The notes: generated by a model not told the origin, from the sequence alone. Numbered from the stretch's first letter, positions 42,719-51,367 are shown. The stretch: DNA of 64,000 nucleotides from JALZAA01 sp035938395 (GCA_035938395.1 DASZGY010000023.1:5483-69482), one strand, 5' to 3'. Program-made: numbers and translations.

Positions 42719-43980
42719 GCCCACGTGGCCGCCGCGAACTGGTCGGGCTCGGGGATCAGCGTCCCGTCGTCCTGCCACGCCTCGAGGCGGTCGTCGGCGG
42801 GGCACCGACCCTGGGCCACATAGCGGTCGACGAAAGCCTCGACCGCCAGCACCGTGGTCGCGTCCGTGCCGAGGCGCACCATCGCCCGGAGCGCGACGTC
42901 GAACGCATCGCGGGCGGCGCCGGCGAAGTCGGGATGACCGAGGCCGTGGCGGGCGGCGTCGAGCCAGCGGCCGGCGGTGGGTGCGATCGCGTCCGCGGCG
43001 TCGGCGGCGGCGGTGTCGTCACAGACGAGCGTGGTGGCGACGGCCACCGCGGCGCGCCACCACGGATCGGGAAGCGAGTCGATCATCCGCATCTCGAGCC
43101 AGCCGCGCGGCCTCACGGGCGGGAAGAGCGTCGTGAAGTGGTACGAGACGTCGTCGAGGGTCGGGAAGCCGAGCTCGTGACCGTTCGCGATCCAGTCGCC
43201 GAGCGTGAGCGGCTCGAGGATGGGTACGAAGTGCGATTCGTCCCGACGGATGAACATCACTCGCGCCGCAAGCGCGTATTCGGTCCACTGTCGCACGGGG
43301 TCGGGCTCGCCGTTGCCGTCGGCGGCCGTCGTCCGGGACTCGTCCACGTCGGTCCAGACCGCCAGCCGTCGGGAGCGCCATCCACTGGGCGCGCCTTCCG
43401 AGAGCGGCGAGTTGGCGAACGCCGCGGCGAGCAGCGGACCGGTGTCGTGGGCGCGATGCCAGCGCGCCGCGGCGTCGGCTGCCGTCGGCCCGAGGTCGAC
43501 GTTCACCTGCACGGCGGCCGTCGATCGCATCATCGTGCGACCGGCCGCGCTCTCGCCGACGCCCTGGGCGTCGAAGTACGCCTCCATCGCCTCGTAGCGG
43601 GGCGAGTCGACGCAGCGGGCGCGGGCCGGGCCGGGGTCGAGGCCGAGCCCGACCAGACCGACGCCGTGGTCGGCGAGGGCGGCGCTCAGCGCGGCGGCGT
43701 CGGCGGCGATGGACGCGCAGGCCGGGCCGATGCCGCGCAGCGGCGGCGAGCTCAGCTCGACCTGGCCCCCGGGCTCGTAGGTGAGGCGGCTGCCGGCGGG
43801 GAGCTCGGCGCCCGCCTCACCCACGACCTCGTGCCGCACCGGCTGGGTCGGGTCGGCCAGGCACACGGCCAGCCACTCGACCTCGACGCCGACCCGCCCC
43901 GAGGGGGAGGGCGGGAAGCACTGCTCCTCGACGAGTTGACGGACGTCGCGCGTTGTGAGGGACCGGCGGGCGGCGGGCAC
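42715..43980 (-). CDS. egtA: Glutamate-cysteine ligase EgtA
   Basis: This 421-residue ATP-grasp-like ligase makes gamma-glutamylcysteine for EgtB. It shows VGVEVEWLAV, LTYEPGGQVELSSPP, MMRSTAAVQVNVDLG and RGWLEMRMIDSLPDPWW, characteristic of the actinobacterial GCS2 family. GTG at 43980 begins two bases after the stop of a 24-codon ORF with a strong ribosome site, and has no ribosome site of its own. Translation of egtA may therefore depend on that ORF. Confidence 0.93.
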   Translation of the reverse strand: MPAARRSLTTRDVRQLVEEQCFPPSPSGRVGVEVEWLAVCLADPTQPVRHEVVGEAGAELPAGSRLTYEPGGQVELSSPPLRGIGPACASIAADAAALSAALADHGVGLVGLGLDPGPARARCVDSPRYEAMEAYFDAQGVGESAAGRTMMRSTAAVQVNVDLGPTAADAAARWHRAHDTGPLLAAAFANSPLSEGAPSGWRSRRLAVWTDVDESRTTAADGNGEPDPVRQWTEYALAARVMFIRRDESHFVPILEPLTLGDWIANGHELGFPTLDDVSYHFTTLFPPVRPRGWLEMRMIDSLPDPWWRAAVAVATTLVCDDTAAADAADAIAPTAGRWLDAARHGLGHPDFAGAARDAFDVALRAMVRLGTDATTVLAVEAFVDRYVAQGRCPADDRLEAWQDDGTLIPEPDQFAAATWA

Positions 43981-43982
43981 GG

Positions 43983-44057
43983 TTACCGGTACCCGTAGTG
44001 GGCGGTGACCCAGGCGAGGTTCCGCACGGGGGATGTCCATTGGTACCAGGAGCTCAT
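43983..44057 (-). CDS. 24-residue small ORF coupled to egtA
   Basis: This ORF encodes a 24-residue, aromatic-rich peptide that begins MSSWYQW and ends AHYGYR (three Trp, three Tyr). A perfect AGGAGG (44063-44068) lies five bases before the ATG. Its TAA is two bases before the egtA GTG, in a different frame. It belongs to no family I recognise. It may be a real small protein, or a leader that couples ribosomes into egtA. It has no Cys or run of His, so a simple amino-acid attenuator is not obvious. Confidence 0.6.
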   Translation of the reverse strand: MSSWYQWTSPVRNLAWVTAHYGYR

Positions 44058-44157
44058 GGGTTCCTCCTGCCAGGTTTCGGTCGGGTCGGTCTCACGTTGT
44101 ACGGACTCGGGGACGGATCGGACGGGCGGTTTCGTGGAAACGCACCGGCGCGCACTC

Positions 44158-45336
44158 TCAGGCCGAGGTTCGCTCCGCTTCGACGGTGGCGGGCTCGGCC
44201 GCGGCGGGCGCGGCGCTGGCGTGCTCGGCGGCGGCCTCGTCGAGGGAGCTGCGCAGCGCGCGGTAGATCGCATCCGGGGTGAGCACGCCCAGGAAGCGTT
44301 CCCCCTCGACGACCGCGACCCACCCGTAATCGGTGAGAAGCATGGCTGCGAGAGCGTTCTCGAGGTAGTCGTCGGTCGACACCCACGACTCGACGCGCTC
44401 GACGCGGTCACCGGCGGCGCCCTCACCGGCCGCGTTGGCGGCCCGGACGTGGCCCCGGAGGCGACCGTCGGCGTCGACCACGGCGACCCATGGGGTACCG
44501 GTGCGGCTCATGATCCCGCGGGCGTGGGCGAGCGATTCGGACGGCAGCACCGTGGGCGGGTGCTCGAGGCCCTCGATCTCGATGGGCGTCACCTTGAGCC
44601 GCTTGAGCGCCCGGTCGGCGCCGACGAAGTCGGCCACGAAGTCGGAAGCGGGGTTGCCGAGCACCTCGGCAGGGGTGTCGTACTGGGCGAGCACGCCGCC
44701 GACCTCGAGGATGGCGATGCGGTCGCCCATCTTGACCGCCTCCTCGATGTCGTGAGTCACGAACAAGATGGTCTTGCGGACCGTCTCCTGGAGCCGCAGG
44801 AACTCGTCCTGTAGCCGCGTCCGGGTGACGGGGTCGATGGCGCCGAACGGCTCGTCCATGAGCAGCACGGGCGGGTCGGCGGCCAGGGCGCGGGCGACGC
44901 CCACCCGCTGGCGTTGGCCACCGGACAGCTGGGCCGGGTACCGATGGCGGAAGGTCGTCGGGTCGAGACCGACCAGCTCCATGAGCTCGTTCACGCGGGC
45001 GGTGACCCGGTCGCGGTGCCAGCCGAGGAGGCGGGGGACGGTCCCCACGTTGCCGGCGATCGTCTGGTGCGGGAACAGACCGACCTGCTGGATCACGTAG
45101 CCGATGCGACGCCGCAGACCGACCGGGTCGACGCCGGTCACGTCCTCGTCGTCGAGGTAGATGCGGCCGCTGGTCGGCTCGATGAGCCGGTTCACCATCT
45201 TCAAGGTCGTGGTCTTTCCGCAGCCGGATGGGCCGACCAGGATGCTGATCTCCCCTTCCGGCACGTCGAGACTCAGGTCGGTGACCGCGACAGTGCCGTC
45301 GGGAAACCGCTTGGAGACCTCGTCGAGGCGGATCAT
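44158..45336 (-). CDS. opuCA: OpuC/ProV-type ABC transporter ATPase with CBS domains
   Basis: This 392-residue ATPase has Walker A GPSGCGKTT, the glycine-betaine-type GYVIQQVGLFPH, signature LSGGQRQRVGVARAL, Walker B VLLMDEPFGAID and H-loop VTHDIEEA. The last about 120 residues form a CBS pair (VVDADGRLRGHV and VVEGERFLGVLTPDAI), the ionic-strength or nucleotide sensor of OpuA/OpuC transporters. Its permease and binding-protein genes are 2 kb away on the plus strand. It is transcribed towards egtA and may be in the same operon, giving a physical link with ergothioneine synthesis. Confidence 0.93.
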   Translation of the reverse strand: MIRLDEVSKRFPDGTVAVTDLSLDVPEGEISILVGPSGCGKTTTLKMVNRLIEPTSGRIYLDDEDVTGVDPVGLRRRIGYVIQQVGLFPHQTIAGNVGTVPRLLGWHRDRVTARVNELMELVGLDPTTFRHRYPAQLSGGQRQRVGVARALAADPPVLLMDEPFGAIDPVTRTRLQDEFLRLQETVRKTILFVTHDIEEAVKMGDRIAILEVGGVLAQYDTPAEVLGNPASDFVADFVGADRALKRLKVTPIEIEGLEHPPTVLPSESLAHARGIMSRTGTPWVAVVDADGRLRGHVRAANAAGEGAAGDRVERVESWVSTDDYLENALAAMLLTDYGWVAVVEGERFLGVLTPDAIYRALRSSLDEAAAEHASAAPAAAEPATVEAERTSA

Positions 45337-45376
45337 GGGCCGGACCCCCGGTCGGTCCGCTGAAGGTTACCCGGCC

Positions 45377-46507
45377 TCAGTGTGCGCGGTGACCACCGCC
45401 CGCGGCCTCTCGGAAGATCTCGGCGAACCGCCCGGTGCGAGTAGCGGGCTGCAATGCCGGCCGCAGGCGCCGTGTCGCGCCGCCCGTCGTCAGGGGACCG
45501 ATTCGCACGATCGCGTCGGCCAGGGCGGCGGCATCCCCGGGCGTCACGGTCGTGCCGCTCCCCGGGACGGCGCGGGCCAGGATCTCGGGCGCGCCGCCGG
45601 CGTCGGTCACGACGACCGGCGTACCGCTCGCCAGCGCCTCGACGACGACGATCCCGTACGGCTCCGGCTCCGTGGACGGCAGCACGAAGAGGTCGAGGTC
45701 CGCGAACAGCTCGGGCGTGTCGGTGCGGGGACCGAGCCAGTGGACATCCGGAAGCTGCGCAGCGCGCGTCGCCAGGTCGATGGCGAGTTGCTCCTTCCCG
45801 GTCACCGGCGCGCCCGCCACGACGAGGTGCAGGTCGGCCCGTCGCCCCTTGGCGCGCTCGAACGCGTCGAGCAACACGTCGAAGCCCTTCCACGTGTCGA
45901 TGCGCCCGACCGCGCCCACCAGCGGGGTTTCGTCCGGGATCCCGACGCCGTCCCGGAACCGCCCGGCCAGCTCGGGTCGGAACTCGGCCGGGTCGACCGT
46001 CTCGTACACGACCTCGACGTTCGCCGGGTCGAGCTGGTCGGCGATCGCCTGCGACATGCAGACGACCTTCACCGCGAAGTGCTGAGCAAGGAAGCGCTCG
46101 AGCTGCAAAGCGGCGTGGGATTGCACGACGATCTCGCGCGCCTGCCAGACGTGCGGCCGACCCGTGATCGCGGCCGCCGCCCACCCGTACAGCGAATGCA
46201 GCGAGTTCGAATGCACGACGTCGATGCGCAACCGGCGGATCAGGCGAACGAGCCGCGTCACCGCGACCGGCCACGCGGCGACGTAGCCCGCCCACTCGCC
46301 GGCGCCGTGGCTCGTCGACAGGCGCTCCATCGGGACCGTGTGGAGGCCGGCGCCGGCGGCGGCGAACTCCTCGGCCAGCGGTGAGCGACCCGGGAGCGCG
46401 ACGTGGCAATCGAACTCGTCGGGTGGGAGGCTGCGCAGCATCCGCACGAGGAGGTAGTCCGATCCGCCTCGCTCGGCGACCGGTTGGACGGAGAGCAGCC
46501 GGATCAT
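45377..46507 (-). CDS. Glycosyltransferase family 4 protein
   Basis: This 376-residue GT-B enzyme has VQPVAERGGSDYLLVRML near the start, the acceptor-side VVHSNSLHSLYGW, LVGAVGRIDTWKGFDVLLDA, and the donor-binding EPEPYGIVVVEALASGTPVV with the conserved EX7E pattern. Donor and acceptor are unknown. It shares CATG as start codon with the divergent glycosyltransferase gene, and is followed after 40 bases by the OpuC ATPase gene. Confidence 0.9.
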   Translation of the reverse strand: MIRLLSVQPVAERGGSDYLLVRMLRSLPPDEFDCHVALPGRSPLAEEFAAAGAGLHTVPMERLSTSHGAGEWAGYVAAWPVAVTRLVRLIRRLRIDVVHSNSLHSLYGWAAAAITGRPHVWQAREIVVQSHAALQLERFLAQHFAVKVVCMSQAIADQLDPANVEVVYETVDPAEFRPELAGRFRDGVGIPDETPLVGAVGRIDTWKGFDVLLDAFERAKGRRADLHLVVAGAPVTGKEQLAIDLATRAAQLPDVHWLGPRTDTPELFADLDLFVLPSTEPEPYGIVVVEALASGTPVVVTDAGGAPEILARAVPGSGTTVTPGDAAALADAIVRIGPLTTGGATRRLRPALQPATRTGRFAEIFREAAGGGHRAH

Positions 46508-47663
46508 GCGCGTCGCACTGAACCTCGAGCAATTGCTCCAACCGGCCCCGGGCGGGATCGGTCGCTACACGGCCGAATTAGCGAGGCTACTGCCCGCCCT
46601 GCCGGCCGGGGACGGAGACGAGATCACGCTCGTGCCGTTCGTCGCGAGGCATAGCCGGGAGGATGTCGAGACCAGGCTGCGCGAGTTCGGTCTCGGCGGC
46701 GTCGATCCCGTCGTGCTCCCCCTCCCTCGGCCGCTCCTGTACGACGCTTGGCATCTGCTTCGGCAGCCGGGACTCGGGCGTTCGCGCCGACTGCGGAACA
46801 CGGACGTGGTTCACGCGCCGTCGGTTGCGGTGCCGCCGAAGTCGGACGTGCCGCTCGTCGTGACCGCGCACGACGCTGCACCGCTCATCTACCCGGAGAC
46901 GTATCCGCGGCGGGGCCGACGGTTCCACGCGCAGGGTCTCGCCGCCGCGGCCAAGCGGGCCGACCTCGTGATCACGGTCTCGCAATCGGCGGCGGAGGAG
47001 CTGGCCGCGTACACGGCGATCCCGACGGAGCGGATACGAGTCGTGCCGAACGGTGTCGACCTCGAGATCGCAACCGACGCGCAAGTCGCCGCCACCCGAC
47101 GCGAGTTCGAACTGGACGACGCGCCGTACGTGTTCTGGGTCGGGAGCCTCGAGCCGCGCAAGAACGTCGAGCTGCTCGTCGACGCCTTCGTACGGTGGGC
47201 GTTGCACACCGACCTGCCGCACCTGCTCGTCCTCGCGGGACCGGCCGGTTGGCTCGAGGACGAGACGAGCGTGCTCGCGCCCGCGCGGCGGCTGGGGAAC
47301 CGCGTCCGCACGCTCGGCCGCGTCGGTGACCCGGCGTTGGGCGCGCTGTACCGCGGCGCGGACCTGTTCGCGTTCCCGAGCCGGCACGAGGGCTTCGGGA
47401 TCCCGGTCCTCGAGGCCATGGCGCAGGAGACGCCGGTCCTCGCCGCCGACATCCCCGCGCTGCGGGAGATCGCGGCGGGCGCCGCCGTGCTCCGATCGCC
47501 CGACGACACGGATGCGTGGGTCGCCGCGCTCGACAACCTCCTGCACGACGAGGCCGAGCTCTCACGGTGGGGCAGCCTCGGTCGTGGACGCGCGCAGGGC
47601 TACTCGTGGACGCGCTGCGCAGAAGAGACGCGGGCTATATATCTCGAGGCGGTCGGGGCATAA
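46506..47663 (+). CDS. Glycosyltransferase family 4 protein
   Basis: This 385-residue GT-B enzyme has PAPGGIGRYTAELARLL, VVTAHDAAPLIYPETYPRRG, VVPNGVDLEI, VFWVGSLEPRKNVELLVDAF and the donor motif FPSRHEGFGIPVLEAMAQ. It resembles mannosyl- or glucosyltransferases of the same family as its neighbour but is not a close copy. It leads into the permease genes after nine bases. The start codon ATG at 46506 overlaps the minus-strand ATG at 46507 within one CATG. Confidence 0.9.
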   Translation: MRVALNLEQLLQPAPGGIGRYTAELARLLPALPAGDGDEITLVPFVARHSREDVETRLREFGLGGVDPVVLPLPRPLLYDAWHLLRQPGLGRSRRLRNTDVVHAPSVAVPPKSDVPLVVTAHDAAPLIYPETYPRRGRRFHAQGLAAAAKRADLVITVSQSAAEELAAYTAIPTERIRVVPNGVDLEIATDAQVAATRREFELDDAPYVFWVGSLEPRKNVELLVDAFVRWALHTDLPHLLVLAGPAGWLEDETSVLAPARRLGNRVRTLGRVGDPALGALYRGADLFAFPSRHEGFGIPVLEAMAQETPVLAADIPALREIAAGAAVLRSPDDTDAWVAALDNLLHDEAELSRWGSLGRGRAQGYSWTRCAEETRAIYLEAVGA

Positions 47664-47664
47664 T
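47659..47664 (+). promoter_or_regulatory. Internal -10 box before the permease genes
   Basis: CATAAT lies 8 bases before ATG 47673 and overlaps the stop codon of the glycosyltransferase gene. It may allow the transporter genes to be expressed separately from the glycosyltransferase. Confidence 0.45.
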
Positions 47665-47672
47665 CACAACGG

Positions 47673-48359
47673 ATGGGGCCCCTGCAGCTCGCGCAGGACA
47701 TCGGTTCCAAATGGATCTACTGGCCGTGGGTCGGTGACCACCTCGACGAGATCCGTACGCGGCTCGCCGAGCACATCACGCTGACGTTCTGGGCCGTCCT
47801 GCTCGGCTTCCTGATCGCGTTCCCGCTCGCGCTGCTCGCGGTCCGGTATCGCCGCCTGTACCCCCCGGTCATCGGAGTCACGGGCGTGCTGTACACGATC
47901 CCGTCGATCGCGCTGTTCGTGTTCCTGATCCCGTGGACCGGCCTCTCGCGCACGACCGCGCTCGTTCCGCTCGTCGCCTACACGCTGTTGATCCTGATCC
48001 GGAACATCGTCGCCGGCCTCGACGGAGTGCCGGCGGAGGTTCGGGAGGCCGCGCAGGGGATGGGCTACCGGCGTTTCCGCCAGCTGTTCTCGGTCGAGCT
48101 CCCGCTCGCGCTCCCCGCCATCGTCGCCGGCCTCCGCATCGCGACCGTCACCACGATCGGCTTGATCACCGTCACCGCGCTCATCGGTCAAGGCGGTCTC
48201 GGGCAGTTCATGCTCGACGGGTTCCAGCGCGACTTCCGCACGCCGCTCACGGTCGGGATCATCCTCTCGGTCGCGCTGGCCGTGGTCGCCGATCTCCTGC
48301 TCGTCGGCGCGCAGCGGCTCGTGTCGCCGTGGGCGCGCGCGGAGAGAAGAAAGAGCTAG
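47673..48359 (+). CDS. opuCB: OpuC/ProW-type ABC transporter permease 1
   Basis: This 228-residue permease has about five to six membrane helices. The signature for betaine-type permeases is visible: TIPSIALFVFLIP, VPAEVREAAQGMGYRRFRQLFSVELPLALPAI (EAA loop) and TVTALIGQGGLGQFMLDG. Substrate class is quaternary amines or betaines. It overlaps in function with the next permease and would pair with it and the CBS-type ATPase encoded on the other strand. Confidence 0.92.
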   Translation: MGPLQLAQDIGSKWIYWPWVGDHLDEIRTRLAEHITLTFWAVLLGFLIAFPLALLAVRYRRLYPPVIGVTGVLYTIPSIALFVFLIPWTGLSRTTALVPLVAYTLLILIRNIVAGLDGVPAEVREAAQGMGYRRFRQLFSVELPLALPAIVAGLRIATVTTIGLITVTALIGQGGLGQFMLDGFQRDFRTPLTVGIILSVALAVVADLLLVGAQRLVSPWARAERRKS

Positions 48360-48361
48360 GC

Positions 48362-49135
48362 GTGGGATTCCTCGGGGACGTCGTCAACTGGTTCAGCGAC
48401 GGATCGCATTGGAGCGGGAACGACGGCGTCATCCACCGCATGACCGAGCACGTCCAGATCTCGGTCGTCTCCATCGTGGTCGCGGCCCTGATCGCGCTGC
48501 CGATCGGCTTCCTGATCGGTCACGTGCGCAAAGGCGGCATCGCCGCCGTCAACATCTCCAACATCGGAAGAGCGCTGCCGTCGTTCGCGTTGCTCATCCT
48601 CATGGTGCAGATCTTCGGGCTCGGCGAGCCATCGGGGGCCTTCTCGTTCATCGGGTCGTTCCCGACGTTCGTCGTGCTCGTCGCCCTCGCGATCCCGCCG
48701 ATGCTCACCAACACCTACATCGGCATGGTCGGGGTCGACCCGGAGGTTCGCGAGGCCGCCCGCGGCATGGGCATGTCGGGCCGGCAGCTCCTGCGTGGTG
48801 TCGAGGCGCCGATCGCGCTGCCCCTGGTGTGGGCAGGGATCAGAACGGGCGCGATCGCGGTGGTCGCCACGGCGACGCTGGCCGCGTACACGGGATGGGG
48901 CGGGCTCGGCCGCTTCATCATCGACGGCCTCTCGACCCAGGACTATGTGCAGGTGTTCGCGGGCGCGGTGCTCGTGGCCCTGCTCGCGATCGTGTTCGAG
49001 TTCGGGCTCGCGGGGCTGCAACACCTGACGGTGTCTCGCGGCCTTCGCGTGAGTGCGCGTCCCGGGCGCCGCGTCGAAGACTCGGTCCCGGAGGTCGCAC
49101 CCACGCCGGCTGTGCCGACGCGCCCGACGGGGTAA
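48362..49135 (+). CDS. opuCD: OpuC/ProW-type ABC transporter permease 2
   Basis: This 257-residue permease has the same layout as its neighbour: ISNIGRALPSFALLILMVQIFG, VDPEVREAARGMGMSGRQLLRGVEAPIALPLV and ATLAAYTGWGGLGRFIIDGL. Two different permeases fit an OpuC-like heteromeric transporter. The GTG start lies two bases after the preceding stop. The C-terminus has a short charged tail. Confidence 0.92.
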   Translation: MGFLGDVVNWFSDGSHWSGNDGVIHRMTEHVQISVVSIVVAALIALPIGFLIGHVRKGGIAAVNISNIGRALPSFALLILMVQIFGLGEPSGAFSFIGSFPTFVVLVALAIPPMLTNTYIGMVGVDPEVREAARGMGMSGRQLLRGVEAPIALPLVWAGIRTGAIAVVATATLAAYTGWGGLGRFIIDGLSTQDYVQVFAGAVLVALLAIVFEFGLAGLQHLTVSRGLRVSARPGRRVEDSVPEVAPTPAVPTRPTG

Positions 49136-49169
49136 GAGTGCAGGGGGTCCCAACAGAAAGGAACGGGGG

Positions 49170-50090
49170 ATGATCAAGGCACGAGTGCGATTCCCGGGTC
49201 GAACGCTCGGTGCGATGCTGATCGGGCTCATCGTGGTCGTGGCCACCGCGGGAGTGGGTGGCGCCGACCCGGCACAGGGGGGTGGCAAGGGCTCGCTGAC
49301 AATGGGCTCGAAGAATCTTCCCGGCGCGCAGGTCCTCGGGCAGGTGTACGGCCAGGCGCTGGCGAAGGACGGGTACCAGATGTCGTACAAGGAGAACCTC
49401 GGGACCACCGAGGTCGTGTTCGCCGCGCTCCAGAACGGCGACATCGACCTGTACCCCGACTACATGAACACGGTGGTCCAGTTCCTCGGCGGCACCGGGG
49501 GCGCCGACGTCACTCAGGTGAAGAGTGAGCTGGACACGCTGCTCCAGGGCAAGGGCATCGTGGCCACCGCGCCCGCGCCGGCGGTCGACGTCAACGGCTT
49601 CTACGTCACCAAGAAGACGGCCAGCAAGTACAAGCTGAAGACGATGTCGGATCTGACGAAGGTCGCTCCGAGGCTCACGTTCGGCGGGCCGCCCGAGTGC
49701 CAGGATCGTCCGCTGTGCCTCGGCGACACGTCGCAGCAGCTCTACGCCCTCCAGTTCAAGGAGGTCAAGAAGCTCGACACGGGTGGTCCCGTCACGGTCA
49801 AGGCGCTCGAGGACGGCAACGTGCAGGTAGCGGAGCTGTTCACGGGCAGCAGCGTGATCCCGAAGGACGCCGTCCTGCTGAAGGACGACAAGGGCCTCCA
49901 GGGCGCCGACAACCCGGTGGTGCTCATCAGGGAGAGCAAGAACACGCCGCAGCTCGACGCGACGCTGAACAAGGTGTCGGCCAAGATCACGACCGCGCAG
50001 TACCGCAAGATGACGCTCGCGGTGCAGAACCAGAAGCAAGACCCGGCCGACGTCGCCAAGACGTTCCTGAAGAACAACAAGTTGGCTTGA
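49170..50090 (+). CDS. opuCC: OpuC/ProX-type substrate-binding protein
   Basis: This 306-residue secreted protein starts SLTMGSKNLPGAQVLGQVYGQAL after the signal region, then NGDIDLYPDYMNTVVQFL, features of the OpuAC/OsmX family that binds glycine betaine, choline, carnitine or, in EgtU, ergothioneine. The N-terminus is a Sec-type signal (LIVVVATAGVGGADPA) without a lipobox Cys, unlike most Gram-positive binding proteins. AAAGGA lies seven bases before ATG 49170. A very stable hairpin follows the gene. Confidence 0.92.
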   Translation: MIKARVRFPGRTLGAMLIGLIVVVATAGVGGADPAQGGGKGSLTMGSKNLPGAQVLGQVYGQALAKDGYQMSYKENLGTTEVVFAALQNGDIDLYPDYMNTVVQFLGGTGGADVTQVKSELDTLLQGKGIVATAPAPAVDVNGFYVTKKTASKYKLKTMSDLTKVAPRLTFGGPPECQDRPLCLGDTSQQLYALQFKEVKKLDTGGPVTVKALEDGNVQVAELFTGSSVIPKDAVLLKDDKGLQGADNPVVLIRESKNTPQLDATLNKVSAKITTAQYRKMTLAVQNQKQDPADVAKTFLKNNKLA

Positions 50091-50107
50091 CGGTCGGCGA
50101 CGCCAGA

Positions 50108-50147
50108 ACGCGAACCGGCCCCGCCTCACGGCGGGGCCGGTTCGCGT
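50108..50147 (+). terminator. Strong terminator hairpin after transporter operon
   Basis: Arms of 18 bases (50108-50125, ACGCGAACCGGCCCCGCC, and its perfect complement 50130-50147) flank a TCAC loop. It lies between the binding-protein gene and convergent msrA and probably terminates both. There is no U-tract. Confidence 0.75.
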
Positions 50148-50163
50148 GTCGGTTGTGATCGCG

Positions 50164-50658
50164 TCAGTTGCTGACGGTGATCGCGCAGCTCGCCATCCCG
50201 CGCTTCTCGAGGTAGCGCTGGTGGTAGTCCTCGGCCGGCCAGAACTCGGAGGCGGCCGTGATCTCGGTGACGATCGGCCGCTTGAACCGAGCCTGCGCGG
50301 CTTCCTTCGACGCCTTCGCCGCGACTTCCTGCTCGGGCGACTGGAAGAAGATCGCCGAGCGGTACTGGTCGCCGACGTCGGGGCCCTGCCGGTTGAGCTG
50401 GGTCGGGTCGTGGAGCTGCCAGAAGGCGTCGAGCAGCTGGTCGTAGGTCACCTGGGCGGGGTCGTACTCGACGAGCACCGCCTCGGCGTGGCCGGTCGTA
50501 TGGCTGCAGACCTGCTCGTAGCTCGGGTGGTCCGTGCGACCGCCGGTGTAGCCCACGGTCGTCGCGATCACGCCCGGGATCTGCCGGAACTCGGCCTCGA
50601 CTCCCCAGAAGCATCCGGCCGCGAAGGTCGCCTTCTCAGTGTGCTGTGTGTCCGTCAT
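50164..50658 (-). CDS. msrA: Peptide methionine sulfoxide reductase MsrA
   Basis: This 164-residue enzyme reduces methionine-S-sulfoxide. The catalytic motif is FAAGCFWGVEAEF with Cys16, followed by VGYTGG, YEQVCSHTTGHAEAV and PAEDYHQRYL. A second Cys lies near the C-terminus (Cys158). AAAAGGGA just before the ATG is the ribosome site. Its location next to the egt genes is compatible with a redox-protection neighbourhood, though it has its own transcript. Confidence 0.96.
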   Translation of the reverse strand: MTDTQHTEKATFAAGCFWGVEAEFRQIPGVIATTVGYTGGRTDHPSYEQVCSHTTGHAEAVLVEYDPAQVTYDQLLDAFWQLHDPTQLNRQGPDVGDQYRSAIFFQSPEQEVAAKASKEAAQARFKRPIVTEITAASEFWPAEDYHQRYLEKRGMASCAITVSN

Positions 50659-50729
50659 GTCCCTTTTCGCCCCGTCGTGTCGTCGTCTGGTCACTCCAGT
50701 GAACACCCGGGCCCGGGGGTTGTTCCGTC

Positions 50730-51341
50730 CTACCAACCGCGGTCGATCCACTCCTGGAGGTGCGGTCGCTCGGTGTCGAGGGTCGTGTCGAGGCCGTGGC
50801 CAGGGAGCACGAGCAGGTCGTCGGGGAGCGAGAACAGGCGCCGGTCGATCGACTCGATGATCTGGTCGAAGTCGCCGCCCGGGAGGCTCGTGTTCCCGGG
50901 CCCGCCCGGGAACAGGGTGTCGCCGCTGAACAGCACGGGGTGGCCCTCGAGCAGGAAACACGTCGACCCGGCCGTGTGTCCGGGCGTGTGGATCGTCCGC
51001 AGCCGCAGATCACCGACCTCGATCACGTCGCCGTCGGGGATCGTGAAGTCGTACGCCGGCAGCATCGACGCGTCCTCGGGCGCGATCCCGACGTCGATGC
51101 CAGCGTCGCGCACCGCCTCGACGGCCTGGATGTGGTCCCAGTGCCCGTGGGTGGTGAGGACACGCCGCACGCCTGTAGCCCGGCTCACATCCAGGAGCAG
51201 CTCGTGCTCGTTGGCGGCGTCGAGCAGGGTCGCCGCCCCGGTGCCCTTGCTCCGGAGGATGAACACGTTGTTCTCGAACGGCCCGACCGTGAGCTTGTCG
51301 ATCCGGGCGTCCGTGTCCTCGTAGTGAGGGGGCCGCGGCAC
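50730..51341 (-). CDS. Metallo-beta-lactamase-fold hydrolase (glyoxalase II-like)
   Basis: This 203-residue protein has the metal site THGHWDH (His65, His67, Asp69, His70), a third ligand in HTPGHTAGSTCF, Asp in LFSGDTLFPGGPG and final His in LPGHG. This is the glyoxalase II-like subgroup of hydrolases acting on thioesters or related substrates. In thiol-rich actinobacteria such proteins may act on mycothiol or similar conjugates; that is inference. A TAGCCT box sits 6 bases before the GTG. It diverges from the acyl-CoA dehydrogenase pair. Confidence 0.9.
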   Translation of the reverse strand: MPRPPHYEDTDARIDKLTVGPFENNVFILRSKGTGAATLLDAANEHELLLDVSRATGVRRVLTTHGHWDHIQAVEAVRDAGIDVGIAPEDASMLPAYDFTIPDGDVIEVGDLRLRTIHTPGHTAGSTCFLLEGHPVLFSGDTLFPGGPGNTSLPGGDFDQIIESIDRRLFSLPDDLLVLPGHGLDTTLDTERPHLQEWIDRGW

Positions 51342-51347
51342 GCGTTC

Positions 51348-51353
51348 AGGCTA
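51348..51353 (-). promoter_or_regulatory. -10 box of metallo-beta-lactamase-fold gene
   Basis: TAGCCT lies 6 bases before GTG 51341, leaderless type. Confidence 0.45.
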
Positions 51354-51367
51354 CCGGCACCTGGCAA

